Shown: positions 13,606-21,056 of the stretch, one piece after another
How the letters are laid out: each line of letters starts with the position of its first letter
Numbering within the stretch: the stretch's first letter is position 1
Assembly: GCA_003519685.1 (NCBI GenBank)
Contig: DOWG01000125.1
Coordinates: 9,363-30,418 of the forward strand
Length of the DNA stretch: 21,056 nt
From: Lachnospiraceae bacterium
GTDB taxonomy: Bacteria > Bacillota > Clostridia > Lachnospirales > Lachnospiraceae
Direction: 5' to 3'
Notes under the pieces: generated by a model
What the model was told of the DNA's origin: nothing
Seen by the model: the letters and a program-made list of their open reading frames with translations, nothing else
The model's database searches: none
Program-made: the position numbers and the translations under genes

Positions 13606-14829
13606 TCACAATGTTCTCCCACAGCATTTCTTATACTTTTTTCCACTTCCGCAAGGGCAAGGATCATTCGGATATATTTTTCTTTTCGCTGTAGCCTTTT
13701 CCGTATTTAAATTTTTATAAGCAATATATTCTTCTTGATCATTTGGCAATTGCTTTTCTTTTCTGCTATAGCCATATTCGCTCCAACAACGAACAGAGTA
13801 TATCCACTCACTTAATGACTTTGTCATTCGTCTTGCACTCTGCGGACTGTCAAATTCAACCTCCCAATCATATAGACAATTCATTATCTGCGGGATACCC
13901 CAATCATCAACCACTATTCTTTCCAGAATCTCTTCCAGCATCTCTTCTGCGTATTCGGAATCTTTTATCTCTCGTTTTAAACAGGAATATACTGCATCAT
14001 ATTCCGCCGTCTTATCCACCCATTTTCCAAAACAATATGCCTCAATATCATGGTCATTTGGCATATAATTATTTTTTCCAATATGTGAATTAATAATATT
14101 CGTATATTGCTCTTCTGATTCTATTTTGCAACAGACAATATTATTTCCTTTTCTGTATATAATCTGTTCATCTTCGAATACCCGCAGTAATGTTTCTAAA
14201 TTTTCCTCCACCTCCAGATTCATTGATTCATAATCTTGCCCCTCAAGAGCCATCTTAGTATAAATGTCTACAAACAAATCTTTCCCAAACACACCGTACA
14301 ATCTTACACAAGTATTCATGACGCACCTAATGCCAAACGCAAATTTCATCTGTTGTTTTACATCATCCTGTTCTAACTTCATCAAAACCTGTCTTACCTG
14401 CTCCGTGACAATGAATGTACATTCGTTATCTTGAACAAAATTAAAAACCCATCCTCTTGGAACAAACTGCTCATTCACAATCGTTGTTTCCATAGGTTCA
14501 ATCGGATATTGATTCATAACACGAATTAAAACTTTCAGTTTATTAAGATTCATAAATATCATCTGAGATTCCAAGTTTTTTGGAATATCCGATAGCAGAA
14601 TATGTTCTTTCTCTTTTCTTCCAACCGACTCTAATGACATTTCTTCTGTTTTTTCAAAAATCATATCAATCAAACTATCAGGCGATCTATGTAATGCCTC
14701 TTCCAGATTCTCTGTTACTTCTCCTTCAATCATAAAATTTTCCTTAAAAATTTTCGCAAGCTTATCCATCTCATCCTTTAATCCCAAATTATTAATTAAT
14801 GTTTCAATATCTTCCATTCTTGGTCTCAT
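13606..14829 (-). CDS. Large SEC-C motif protein (407 aa)
   Basis: A mostly helical, acidic, soluble protein with a C-terminal SEC-C zinc motif DPCPCGSGKKYKKCCG (ligands C391, C393, C402, C403). Residues 1-370 match no domain I can name; two Cys pairs (GIRCVMNTC near 170, VCCK near 235) are probably incidental. It differs from the 168-aa SEC-C protein in everything but the motif. The start at 14829 has a weak AGGATT site. A 19-codon fragment ending 14 nt upstream shares sequence with a fragment ahead of the UPF0158 gene. The role is unknown; SEC-C proteins occur in secretion, ribosome and toxin-immunity contexts. Confidence 0.82.
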   Translation of the reverse strand: MRPRMEDIETLINNLGLKDEMDKLAKIFKENFMIEGEVTENLEEALHRSPDSLIDMIFEKTEEMSLESVGRKEKEHILLSDIPKNLESQMIFMNLNKLKVLIRVMNQYPIEPMETTIVNEQFVPRGWVFNFVQDNECTFIVTEQVRQVLMKLEQDDVKQQMKFAFGIRCVMNTCVRLYGVFGKDLFVDIYTKMALEGQDYESMNLEVEENLETLLRVFEDEQIIYRKGNNIVCCKIESEEQYTNIINSHIGKNNYMPNDHDIEAYCFGKWVDKTAEYDAVYSCLKREIKDSEYAEEMLEEILERIVVDDWGIPQIMNCLYDWEVEFDSPQSARRMTKSLSEWIYSVRCWSEYGYSRKEKQLPNDQEEYIAYKNLNTEKATAKRKIYPNDPCPCGSGKKYKKCCGRTL

Positions 14830-14842
14830 TTAATAATCAATC

Positions 14843-14902
14843 CTACTTTCCAAATGCAATCTTCATTCGTTCCTGTGCAATTTCTGCTCTCTCAATTCGC
14901 AT
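14843..14902 (-). pseudogene. Short fragment ahead of the SEC-C gene
   Basis: The open frame reads MRIERAEIAQERMKIAFGK and stops 13 nt before the SEC-C start. It has no ribosome site. The segment 14847-14891 is 38/45 identical to 15403-15447. It reads in the same frame as, and beyond the stop of, the UPF0158 gene. It is probably the tail of a lost gene or a duplicated junction. Confidence 0.45.
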
Positions 14903-14953
14903 AAGATTATTAATTTTTTTAGTGATGCCGCATCTATTATGTTCCTTCCATCC

Positions 14954-15379
14954 TTATTTATCTTTTACGATTTCAATTTCATTTTCTTCACACCAATTTC
15001 TGGCTACTTGTTCGTAAGCCTCATCCCGAAACTTGTACCATTTTTGTTCCAACCCCAAATCATATACGGTATCCTTGAATCTTCGAAAAGCACCTCTCCC
15101 TTGAATGGCGTCTGATAATTCTATCTTTTTTCTACCGTCTGGAAGATTTTCCACAAACTCTTCCATCATACCATATTCATTAATCTCATACTGACTTGGA
15201 AGTGCAATGTACTCATCAAAACTTAACGTAATCTCTTCAATTAGTTCCGGATCAGTTTTTCCATTTACCATCCCATCCCACACCATTAAAATCTCTTCCG
15301 TCTTAATACTATAGTAATATTGTGTTTCCGGATTTGTAAAATCCAATGCATCAATAACATCATCTAATTTTACTTTCAT
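14954..15379 (-). CDS. UPF0158 family protein
   Basis: A 141-aa soluble acidic protein. Family signatures are the N-terminal KLDDVIDALDF, the middle YIALPSQYEINEYGMMEEFV and the C-terminal GRGAFRRFKDTVYDLGLEQ followed by WYKFRDEAYEQVARNWCEEN. UPF0158 (PF03682) has no established biochemical function. GGAGG lies 9 nt before the ATG. It is followed 124 bp later by the SEC-C gene on the same strand, so they may be cotranscribed. A short repeated fragment overlaps its start. Confidence 0.85.
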   Translation of the reverse strand: MKVKLDDVIDALDFTNPETQYYYSIKTEEILMVWDGMVNGKTDPELIEEITLSFDEYIALPSQYEINEYGMMEEFVENLPDGRKKIELSDAIQGRGAFRRFKDTVYDLGLEQKWYKFRDEAYEQVARNWCEENEIEIVKDK

Positions 15380-15449
15380 ATCCCTCTACCTCCTGCATGT
15401 TTTTTCCAAATGCAATCCCCATAAGTTCCTGCGCAATCTCTGCACTCAT
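15360..15449 (-). pseudogene. Short fragment ahead of the UPF0158 gene
   Basis: The open frame reads MSAEIAQELMGIAFGK and continues 13 residues into the UPF0158 start. Its core AEIAQExMxIAFGK is shared with the fragment at 14843-14902 in the same frame relation, which argues that this was the coding frame of the ancestor. A different, 63-codon open frame over the same bases is not conserved between copies. Confidence 0.45.
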
Positions 15450-15762
15450 AAGAGCCAAAATAATACGAAGGGTAGTGCCCCCTTATGATTAAAGAGTATA
15501 CAACATTTTGAAGAGTTTGGTATAAAAAATTTAGAAAAAATAGTAGAATGATTTTTAATAAACCCAAAGGATAATATATACATATAAATCTATTATCTGT
15601 GAAAGCTTACTATGTCCTAAAATTTTCTGTAATACTTTAAGTTGCATAGGCACATGATTGTTATTGTTAATGCTTATTGTTTTTTATCATTTGAATTGGC
15701 CTTCGTGGGTTGTTTGCTTCTACAAATATCTTTTTTTGTCATAAGTTTCCGGTTAACTTCTC
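15450..15762. other. AT-rich divergent spacer
   Basis: The sequence between the UPF0158 fragment and the polymerase promoter holds no gene that I can support. A minus-strand TATACT near 15498 could serve UPF0158, but no -35 stands at the right distance. Confidence 0.35.
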
Positions 15763-15791
15763 TTTACATCAACGCATAATCGTATTATAAT
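15763..15791 (+). promoter_or_regulatory. Polymerase gene promoter
   Basis: TTTACA (15763-15768), a 17-bp spacer and a perfect TATAAT (15786-15791). AACGCATAAT is repeated directly at 15771 and 15794, flanking the -10. Confidence 0.8.
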
Positions 15792-15803
15792 AAACGCATA
15801 ATA

Positions 15804-15817
15804 CAAACGTATGTTCT
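15804..15817 (+). promoter_or_regulatory. LexA (SOS) box
   Basis: CAAACGTATGTTCT fits the Gram-positive LexA/DinR consensus CGAACRNRYGTTCG at all but the second and last bases. It sits just past the expected transcription start, where a bound repressor would block the promoter. It predicts DNA-damage induction of the polymerase. Confidence 0.75.
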
Positions 15818-15950
15818 TTTCTTTGCCGGGAGAGTTATTATGTGAAAGGTATCCTTTTATTGTAAGGCATAATGATAAATCAATCGTGATTTCAGTGAAA
15901 TAAGATACCTCCGCATTTGACGAAGGAATCGATAAAGGAAGTGATCCAAT

Positions 15951-17216
15951 ATGGAAAGAATCATATTTCACATTGATGTCAACTCAGCCTTTTTAAGCTG
16001 GGAAGCAGCTTATCGAATGCATGTGTTGGGTGAAAAACAAGATTTACGTAAGATCGCATCTGCCGTTGGAGGCGATATTAAAAAACGTCATGGAATTATC
16101 CTAGCGAAATCTATACCGGCTAAAAAGTCAGGTGTCCGGACCGGAGACACTATTGCAGACGCTCTTAAGTGCTGCCCCGGCCTCGTAACCATACCGCCTC
16201 ATTACGATTTATACGAAAGATGTTCAAATGCGTTTATTGAGATACTTCGTGAATTTTCTCCATGCGTAGAGCAATATTCAATTGATGAAGCCTATTGTGA
16301 CATGACGGGCACTGAATTGCTGTTTGGAGCACCTTTAACTGCTGCGTACAAATTAAAAGATAAAATCCGGGATGAGCTAGGATTTACAGTTAATGTCGGC
16401 ATATCCTCCAATAAACTGCTCGCCAAAATGGCTGGAGATTTTAAAAAACCGGATCTCGTGCATACTTTATTTCCATATGAAATTGAAAAGAAAATGTGGC
16501 CGCTGCCGGTAGGCGATTTACTCTTTGTAGGTCATTCTACCAAGCATAAATTATACAATCTTGGTATCTATACCATCGGTGATCTGGCAAAGACCGACTT
16601 GAATATACTAAGAGCTTACTTTGGTAAAATCGGAAATGTATTGTACTCATTTGCAAATGGTATCGATGTATCAACCGTAGCAGCCGAGGCACCACCAATC
16701 AAAGGATATGGTAACTCTTCTGTTATTCCTTTTGATGTAGATCGAGCCGATGTGGCCAGAATGATATTGCTTTCCTTAGCAGAGACGGTATGCACCCGAT
16801 TGCGTGCGGATTCCGTTATTGCTAATGTTGTGGCTATCAGCATCGTTGACTTTGCTTTTCACCATTCATCGCATCAGTTAACCTTATTTGCACCTACAAA
16901 TATTACGAATGAAATCCATAAAGCCGCATGCCAGCTACTTGATGAGCTATGGGATGGCAGGACGCCGATCCGAAATCTAGGCATCCATACCAGTAAGATA
17001 GTACCGGCTACATCTGTTCGTCAATTAAATCTTTTTGATACAAATAATTATGAACATTTATTAGCAATGGATAACACGATTGATAAAATAAGAGATCGGT
17101 ATGGAAGGGATTCTGTAATGCGCGCAGTATTTATTAATAATCCAATTTATCATATGAGCGGTGGAATCAGTATAGATAAACGCAAACCCGATTATGGAGG
17201 AGGCATTATTGAATGA
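15951..17216 (+). CDS. Y-family DNA polymerase (DinB/UmuC type)
   Basis: A 421-aa translesion polymerase. The catalytic metal residues are D9 (FHIDVNSAF) and D112/E113 (YSIDEAYCD). Helix-hairpin-helix and little-finger regions follow, with a sliding-clamp motif QLNLF at 358-362. It copies past damaged bases at low fidelity. The sequence is closer to the UmuC/UvrX-like clostridial type than to classic short DinB, so I give no symbol. AAGGAAGTGAT lies ahead of the ATG. The 150-nt leader holds an AGGTATC/GATACCT pairing and a GGGAGAG site before an ATG-TGA start-stop. The promoter carries a LexA box. The next gene overlaps by 4 bp. Confidence 0.9.
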   Translation: MERIIFHIDVNSAFLSWEAAYRMHVLGEKQDLRKIASAVGGDIKKRHGIILAKSIPAKKSGVRTGDTIADALKCCPGLVTIPPHYDLYERCSNAFIEILREFSPCVEQYSIDEAYCDMTGTELLFGAPLTAAYKLKDKIRDELGFTVNVGISSNKLLAKMAGDFKKPDLVHTLFPYEIEKKMWPLPVGDLLFVGHSTKHKLYNLGIYTIGDLAKTDLNILRAYFGKIGNVLYSFANGIDVSTVAAEAPPIKGYGNSSVIPFDVDRADVARMILLSLAETVCTRLRADSVIANVVAISIVDFAFHHSSHQLTLFAPTNITNEIHKAACQLLDELWDGRTPIRNLGIHTSKIVPATSVRQLNLFDTNNYEHLLAMDNTIDKIRDRYGRDSVMRAVFINNPIYHMSGGISIDKRKPDYGGGIIE

Positions 17217-17467
17217 ACAATAAAACCGTAGATGTTATCGTTACTTTTAATAAAGCCGGTAAAATAAAACCAAATTATATACGGCTTGAAGATGATGACC
17301 AATTGATGCATACCTATAAAATATATAATCCCAGATTTGATCACGAAGAAAAATTTGCCGGCACTGCTGCATTATTGTTCAGCTGCTATATTATTAATAA
17401 TGGCTGCAAGCAAATGATAAAAATAAAATACCATGCCAATACCTATCAATGGATATTGGTCGATTAA
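17213..17467 (+). CDS. 84-aa protein coupled to the Y-family polymerase
   Basis: A small soluble protein (MNNKTVDVIVTF...) with predicted beta strands and a Cys-containing C-terminal half. I do not recognise a domain. The ATG overlaps the polymerase stop (ATGA), and GGAGGAGG in the end of the polymerase gene serves as its ribosome site, so the two are made together. It should share LexA control. Small partners downstream of Y-family polymerases are common in Firmicutes, but this one does not look like YolD. It may be an accessory or regulator of the polymerase. Confidence 0.75.
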   Translation: MNNKTVDVIVTFNKAGKIKPNYIRLEDDDQLMHTYKIYNPRFDHEEKFAGTAALLFSCYIINNGCKQMIKIKYHANTYQWILVD

Positions 17468-17469
17468 TG

Positions 17470-17496
17470 GCCATTGCTCAAAATTCGGGCAATGGC
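17470..17496 (+). terminator. Hairpin after the polymerase operon
   Basis: GCCATTGC (17470-17477) and GCAATGGC (17489-17496) form an 8-bp stem. No T-run follows, so termination is probable, not certain. Confidence 0.5.
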
Positions 17497-17536
17497 ATAT
17501 GTCTTGGCAAGTATCTATTTTGCCCGTAAAATAAAT

Positions 17537-17557
17537 CTTTGGTTAGGATAACCAAGG
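17537..17557 (-). terminator. Terminator of the ABC transporter gene
   Basis: On the minus strand CTTGGTT, a 5-nt loop and AACCAAAG, followed by ATTTATTTTAC, just past the transporter stop codon. Confidence 0.6.
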
Positions 17558-17561
17558 AAGC

Positions 17562-19223
17562 TTACTTTATTCTCTCAATTTCTCCGTCTTCAATTCTATA
17601 AACCATATCGGTACCTTCGAGATTTTCGTATTTATGAGTTATTAGCAGAACGGTCTTATCCTTCATTTCATTTATTATTACATCATGAAGATAGGCGTCG
17701 GATGTGGCGTCAAATCCACTGGTTGCTTCATCAAGAATTACATATGGCGTATCTTTCATCAATGCCCTTGCAACTGCAAGTTTTTGCTTTTCTCCGCCGG
17801 ACAGCCTTGCTCCATTATCACCAATGATGCTGTCCTCTCCATTTGGCATTTTCTCTAAATATCCGGCCACCCCGCTCTTTTGATAGACATAGGCCAGACG
17901 TTTTTCGTTATTGCTGCTTCCCAAATCAATATTCTCTTTTATGGTCCTATTAAACAAATAGGGATTTTGGCTTACAACGGAAAACAGCTCTCTATATTCA
18001 TTTAAATCCATATTTTTTATGTCAACCTTGCCGATTTCAATTTTTCCAGATTTCGGTTCGAGAAATCTAAGTAACATATGGATAATGGTTGACTTTCCAC
18101 TTCCATTGGGACCGATTATTGCAACTTTTGATCCCTTCGGTATGGAAAAGGATATATTTCTCAATACCTCTCTGTCATCGTTGTATGAGAAACAGACATT
18201 TTCAAAAGTAATGTTCTCCGCAGTAATATTGGTAACTGCACCACTCGCTTCTTCCTCCAGGTCCAAGAACTCGAACAGCCTTTTTGCTGAAGGCATGATT
18301 CGCGCCATAATCAATTTTGCATTAAGAACTGCCGAGATAGGTGAAGTAACGTAGCTGCTATAGGAAATAAATGCAAAAAGCCCGCCTAAGGATAGTTTAC
18401 TGTGAATCAACAGTGCCCCACCAAAAACATACAGCAGCGCCGAAACAAACCATCCAAGAAATATTTCAACAAACATATTCCATGCCCCTATCATGGTGAA
18501 GCCCTTCTGCTGTTTCAATAGCCCCTGTTCTTTCTCTGTAAATTCTTTTTCCTTTATTTGATAGCCATTCCAAAGCTTGATTTCTTTTACTCCGCTTATT
18601 GTATCCGACATCCAGGATGCAAAATCCCGGTATCCTCCGATATACTCTGACGTTTTTGCTTCTCGCATATTCGCAAGCTTCTTCACCGTGAAATATTTAA
18701 TAGGAACCGTTGCCAGAACCAATATTGTTAAGAAAGGACTTATTACAATCAGTCCTGCCAGCCCACTAATGATCCGAAACATATAACTGATGAGCATAAC
18801 ATTATACTGATCGGTCAGTGATGACACGGTACTTACATCTGTGGACATAGCATTGATAACCTCGGATGCATTTCGATCTGTAAAATATTCCGGCTTTAGT
18901 CTTAATAGCTTGCGAAAAGCTCCGGAATATATTCTATATTCTGATTCATTATGTATGTCTGCAAAAAGAGAGGCCAAGGCAACTTCAATAAACTGATTAA
19001 TCAGAACCAGACCAAGTAGCAATAAAACGGAAGATAGGATGACACGGAAGTTCTGGTTAATCAGCCCGTCATCTGTTATCATCTTAACCACAAGCGGCTG
19101 AAAAAAGCCTATCATCGTTGTGATCAAAATACAGATTGCGACAATCGTAAGTTTCTTTTTATTTGGTTTAAGATATTGAATGATACGTTTCAATAATTTC
19201 CAATCAAATTTTTTCTTTTCCAT
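17562..19223 (-). CDS. ABC exporter, fused permease and ATPase
   Basis: A 553-aa half-transporter that must dimerise. Residues 20-310 are six membrane helices of the exporter type. Residues 335-550 are the nucleotide-binding domain with Walker A GPNGSGKST (371-379), a Q-loop in VVSQNPYLF, signature LSGGE (474-478), Walker B YVILDEA (494-500) and an H-loop in LLITHKY. No peptidase (C39) domain is present. It resembles multidrug or peptide exporters, but the substrate is not evident. GAGGTT precedes the ATG. It is a single-gene unit with a strong promoter and a possible operator. Confidence 0.9.
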   Translation of the reverse strand: MEKKKFDWKLLKRIIQYLKPNKKKLTIVAICILITTMIGFFQPLVVKMITDDGLINQNFRVILSSVLLLLGLVLINQFIEVALASLFADIHNESEYRIYSGAFRKLLRLKPEYFTDRNASEVINAMSTDVSTVSSLTDQYNVMLISYMFRIISGLAGLIVISPFLTILVLATVPIKYFTVKKLANMREAKTSEYIGGYRDFASWMSDTISGVKEIKLWNGYQIKEKEFTEKEQGLLKQQKGFTMIGAWNMFVEIFLGWFVSALLYVFGGALLIHSKLSLGGLFAFISYSSYVTSPISAVLNAKLIMARIMPSAKRLFEFLDLEEEASGAVTNITAENITFENVCFSYNDDREVLRNISFSIPKGSKVAIIGPNGSGKSTIIHMLLRFLEPKSGKIEIGKVDIKNMDLNEYRELFSVVSQNPYLFNRTIKENIDLGSSNNEKRLAYVYQKSGVAGYLEKMPNGEDSIIGDNGARLSGGEKQKLAVARALMKDTPYVILDEATSGFDATSDAYLHDVIINEMKDKTVLLITHKYENLEGTDMVYRIEDGEIERIK

Positions 19224-19274
19224 GCTTAACCTCGCTCATCTTCAAATCAACCCAGTACTCCTGAATTATTCACC

Positions 19275-19294
19275 ATAGTTGATAACCAAACTAT
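19275..19294 (-). promoter_or_regulatory. Candidate operator of the ABC exporter
   Basis: ATAGTT, 8 bp, AACTAT is an inverted repeat between the promoter and the gene, in the size and AGTT...AACT style of MarR-type operators. No matching regulator gene is adjacent. Confidence 0.4.
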
Positions 19295-19323
19295 TATGGA
19301 ATTATGTACCATTTACTAGTATA

Positions 19324-19351
19324 ATTTTAACATTCTTTACTTATTTGTCAA
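19324..19351 (-). promoter_or_regulatory. Promoter of the ABC exporter
   Basis: TTGACA (19351-19346), a 16-bp spacer and TAAAAT (19329-19324). The leader is about 95 nt and contains the inverted repeat at 19275-19294. Confidence 0.75.
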
Positions 19352-19470
19352 CTTATTGGATGAAAAAGTTTGTGTCAAGTGTTTATTGGCAAATCTCCAA
19401 TCTCGATTTTTCGAGAGAAGTTTTTCATACAGTTTCTGATTTATTGTACCTCAATTAAAAGCATTGACTT

Positions 19471-20910
19471 TCATCCAAATGCCCTTATTAATGCTTTTCT
19501 TGATGCTGTCAACATTGCATCTCTTAATGCAAAATGTCCTTTTTGAATATTACCATCTTTGTTGCCTTTTCCATCATACTTAGGTGTTTTCGCGGCACTT
19601 AATACTTCCATTACTTCATTTAGCCTTGCAGCTATTATTATTCCATCTGTGTAACGTTCTATTGTATTGTACAACGTCTTGTTTTCTTTTCGTACCAACA
19701 ACTTTGCTATGTGATTAGCCCCATTAATACTCCAACTCATTCTTCGATGTTTCATTCTCTGTGTAATTACGGAACAGTTATGATTTTCTTGTGTTCCGAG
19801 ATTTTTATATACAATTCCTGGTCTCTCTTTCGGTAGTGTTATTCCCCTTCGCTGATAAGGAATTAATCCATCTTGATTCTTCTTTAAGTATTCTAATAAT
19901 TCCATTGCCTTTTTGCTTCCCTTATCGTTCGTATCTAGGCTCTCCACGCTCGTTGCATAGGCTTCTATATATTCAAAACATTCTTTTATCTTATCTTCAT
20001 CTAAAAGCTCTCTAATTGACTTTTGTGCTCTTTTATCTGATATTTTACGAATGATTGCCTGATAAATATGAAATCGATCTAACTGGAATACTGTCTCTGG
20101 TTCATAAGGATCCTTTATCCATGATCCTCCATCTCCATTCAGAATCCGTAGTTCGATTTCATCTGTATTATATTTTTTCTGGAGCATCGCTTCTCTGATT
20201 GCAAGAAATTCAGTTGCGTTTTCCATGCCTGCTGTCATGATCTTTCCTGCTAGCTTTGTATTCGACTTTCCATCCTTTTCCCAACCTCTATAGGCTATGG
20301 ATACTTTCATTTCCCTACTTCTCTTTTTTCCTGGTCTATCTTTTCCCTGCATCGAGATATATACTCCATCCATCTCTTCAAATAAAATGGGGGTTACTTC
20401 TTCTCCTGTGATTGTACCTGCGTCCATTTCTTCCACTAAGGTCTTCTCTTCGGCACATATTTTATCACCTAGCTTCTGTACCAAATTCCATGCACCTCCA
20501 TGGCTGATTACCTGACCGGTTGTTTGACTAACCACATCTGCTGTTCCTCGATAGGATTCCTTTGTTATTGTATCAACTATCTTTTCTGCCAGATTGGTAG
20601 AAATCAATCCAATCTTATCCATTTGCAATGCTTCATCCAAAAGATAAACCCATTCAGTCTTTCCTTCTTCATTGATATGTTTATAAACAGCACGTTTGTA
20701 AGCAACTTCACCATAGACCGTTTTTATTGTCGTTGCTCGTGCTCCTTTATGACGATAAGCTTTCTTATCTCTACTTTTCTCAAGGACTTTATCCTGTTCT
20801 TCCAAAATAGTACGTGTCATTTCACAGCCACATTGGCAAATGTATTGAAAAATATTTTTCTCTAACTCCTTGAACGAAATGATCTTATCCTTTATAATTG
20901 ATTTCATCAT
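19471..20910 (-). CDS. ISLre2 family transposase
   Basis: A 479-aa protein of the UPF0236/ISLre2 type. The N-terminus has a CQCGCEMTRTILE zinc-like motif followed by YGEVAYKRAVY. The core motifs are LFEEMDGVYISMQGK, LNGDGGSWIKD and QLDRFHIYQAI, where the family's catalytic Asp residues lie. RMSWSINGANHIAKL comes near the C-terminus. The start is placed at the first ATG of the MM pair (20910), with GAAGG just upstream; the frame stays open 35 codons further, through the IS end, which is not expected to be coding. The frame appears intact, so the element may be active. Confidence 0.9.
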   Translation of the reverse strand: MMKSIIKDKIISFKELEKNIFQYICQCGCEMTRTILEEQDKVLEKSRDKKAYRHKGARATTIKTVYGEVAYKRAVYKHINEEGKTEWVYLLDEALQMDKIGLISTNLAEKIVDTITKESYRGTADVVSQTTGQVISHGGAWNLVQKLGDKICAEEKTLVEEMDAGTITGEEVTPILFEEMDGVYISMQGKDRPGKKRSREMKVSIAYRGWEKDGKSNTKLAGKIMTAGMENATEFLAIREAMLQKKYNTDEIELRILNGDGGSWIKDPYEPETVFQLDRFHIYQAIIRKISDKRAQKSIRELLDEDKIKECFEYIEAYATSVESLDTNDKGSKKAMELLEYLKKNQDGLIPYQRRGITLPKERPGIVYKNLGTQENHNCSVITQRMKHRRMSWSINGANHIAKLLVRKENKTLYNTIERYTDGIIIAARLNEVMEVLSAAKTPKYDGKGNKDGNIQKGHFALRDAMLTASRKALIRAFG

Positions 20911-20969
20911 ACAGCCTTCTTTCGTGTTTTTCTTGTCAATTAACATTTTAAAGGAAAACTGTATGTTTG

Positions 20970-21000
20970 GGAAGTAGATTTTTCTACTTCCTATTTTTTT
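20970..21000 (+). terminator. Outward terminator in the right end of the ISLre2 element
   Basis: GGAAGTAGA, a TTTT loop, TCTACTTCC, then TATTTTTTTT. It would stop plus-strand transcripts running through the element, antisense to the transposase, from leaving its right end. Confidence 0.65.
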
Positions 21001-21056
21001 TATATCTATTGCCAATAATAATTATACTCCAACTTTGCAGGGCTGGGGGTACGCTC

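Larger units (their letters stand above)
19383..21018 (-). mobile_element. ISLre2-family insertion sequence
   Basis: One transposase gene lies between matching inverted ends. Outermost is TTATTGGCAA (19383-19392) and its complement TTGCCAATAA (21009-21018). Next inward is a hairpin at each end: TCTCGA/TCGAGA at left (19401-19416), GGAAGTAGA/TCTACTTCC at right (20970-20991). Then comes CATACAGTTT (19426-19435) and its complement (20956-20965). The length, 1636 bp, fits the family. I see no 9-bp target duplication, so the outer limits could be off by a few bases. Confidence 0.65.

Noticed and set aside
15376..15567. 63-codon minus-strand frame ending at the UPF0158 start
   Set aside because: The copy of this sequence at 14847-14891 conserves a different frame, so this frame is not the coding one.

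Overview
The window looks like chromosome of a low-GC Gram-positive anaerobe of the Clostridia, most likely Lachnospiraceae. Reasons: AT-rich spacers with strong GGAGG ribosome-binding sites, and the presence of a TIGR04086 membrane protein, a DUF4015 glycoside hydrolase, an ISLre2 transposase and a DUF6431 transposon. The genus is not resolved. No tRNA, rRNA or CRISPR was seen.

Layout. Positions 1-5000 are a conventional minus-strand block: TIGR04086 membrane protein, membrane-anchored DUF4015 protein, then a soluble PAS histidine kinase abutting a receiver/HD-GYP regulator. The kinase promoter is back to back with that of a small XRE regulator (5201-5560), and both -35 boxes lie in one inverted repeat. 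Positions 5.6-7.3 kb hold a SEC-C protein, a 705-bp spacer with repeated non-coding cassettes and a possible 25-aa ORF, and a VOC-fold protein. A four-gene transposition module lies at about 7.6-10.9 kb: DUF6431 zinc protein, DDE transposase, TniB/ExeA-like ATPase and a 113-aa unknown. An MBL-fold hydrolase and a GNAT acetyltransferase follow as a two-gene operon.

Positions 12.69-13.54 kb are the most notable stretch. Two tiny membrane-peptide genes (32 and 35 aa, putative holin-like toxins), too short for ordinary gene calling, each face an opposing candidate antisense RNA. A third antitoxin-like RNA without a visible toxin sits at the left edge of the transposon (7426-7550), and toxin-less relatives of the second locus lie at 6.43-6.79 kb. 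The window therefore contains a small family of type I toxin-antitoxin modules and their remnants. In the first locus the predicted toxin mRNA has complementary 5' and 3' ends and a ribosome-binding site locked in a hairpin.

Positions 13.6-15.6 kb hold a second, larger SEC-C protein and a UPF0158 protein, each preceded by a copy of the same short sequence. A LexA-box-controlled Y-family polymerase with a coupled small partner follows on the plus strand, then a single-polypeptide ABC exporter with its own promoter and possible operator, and an ISLre2 insertion sequence whose two ends can be matched.
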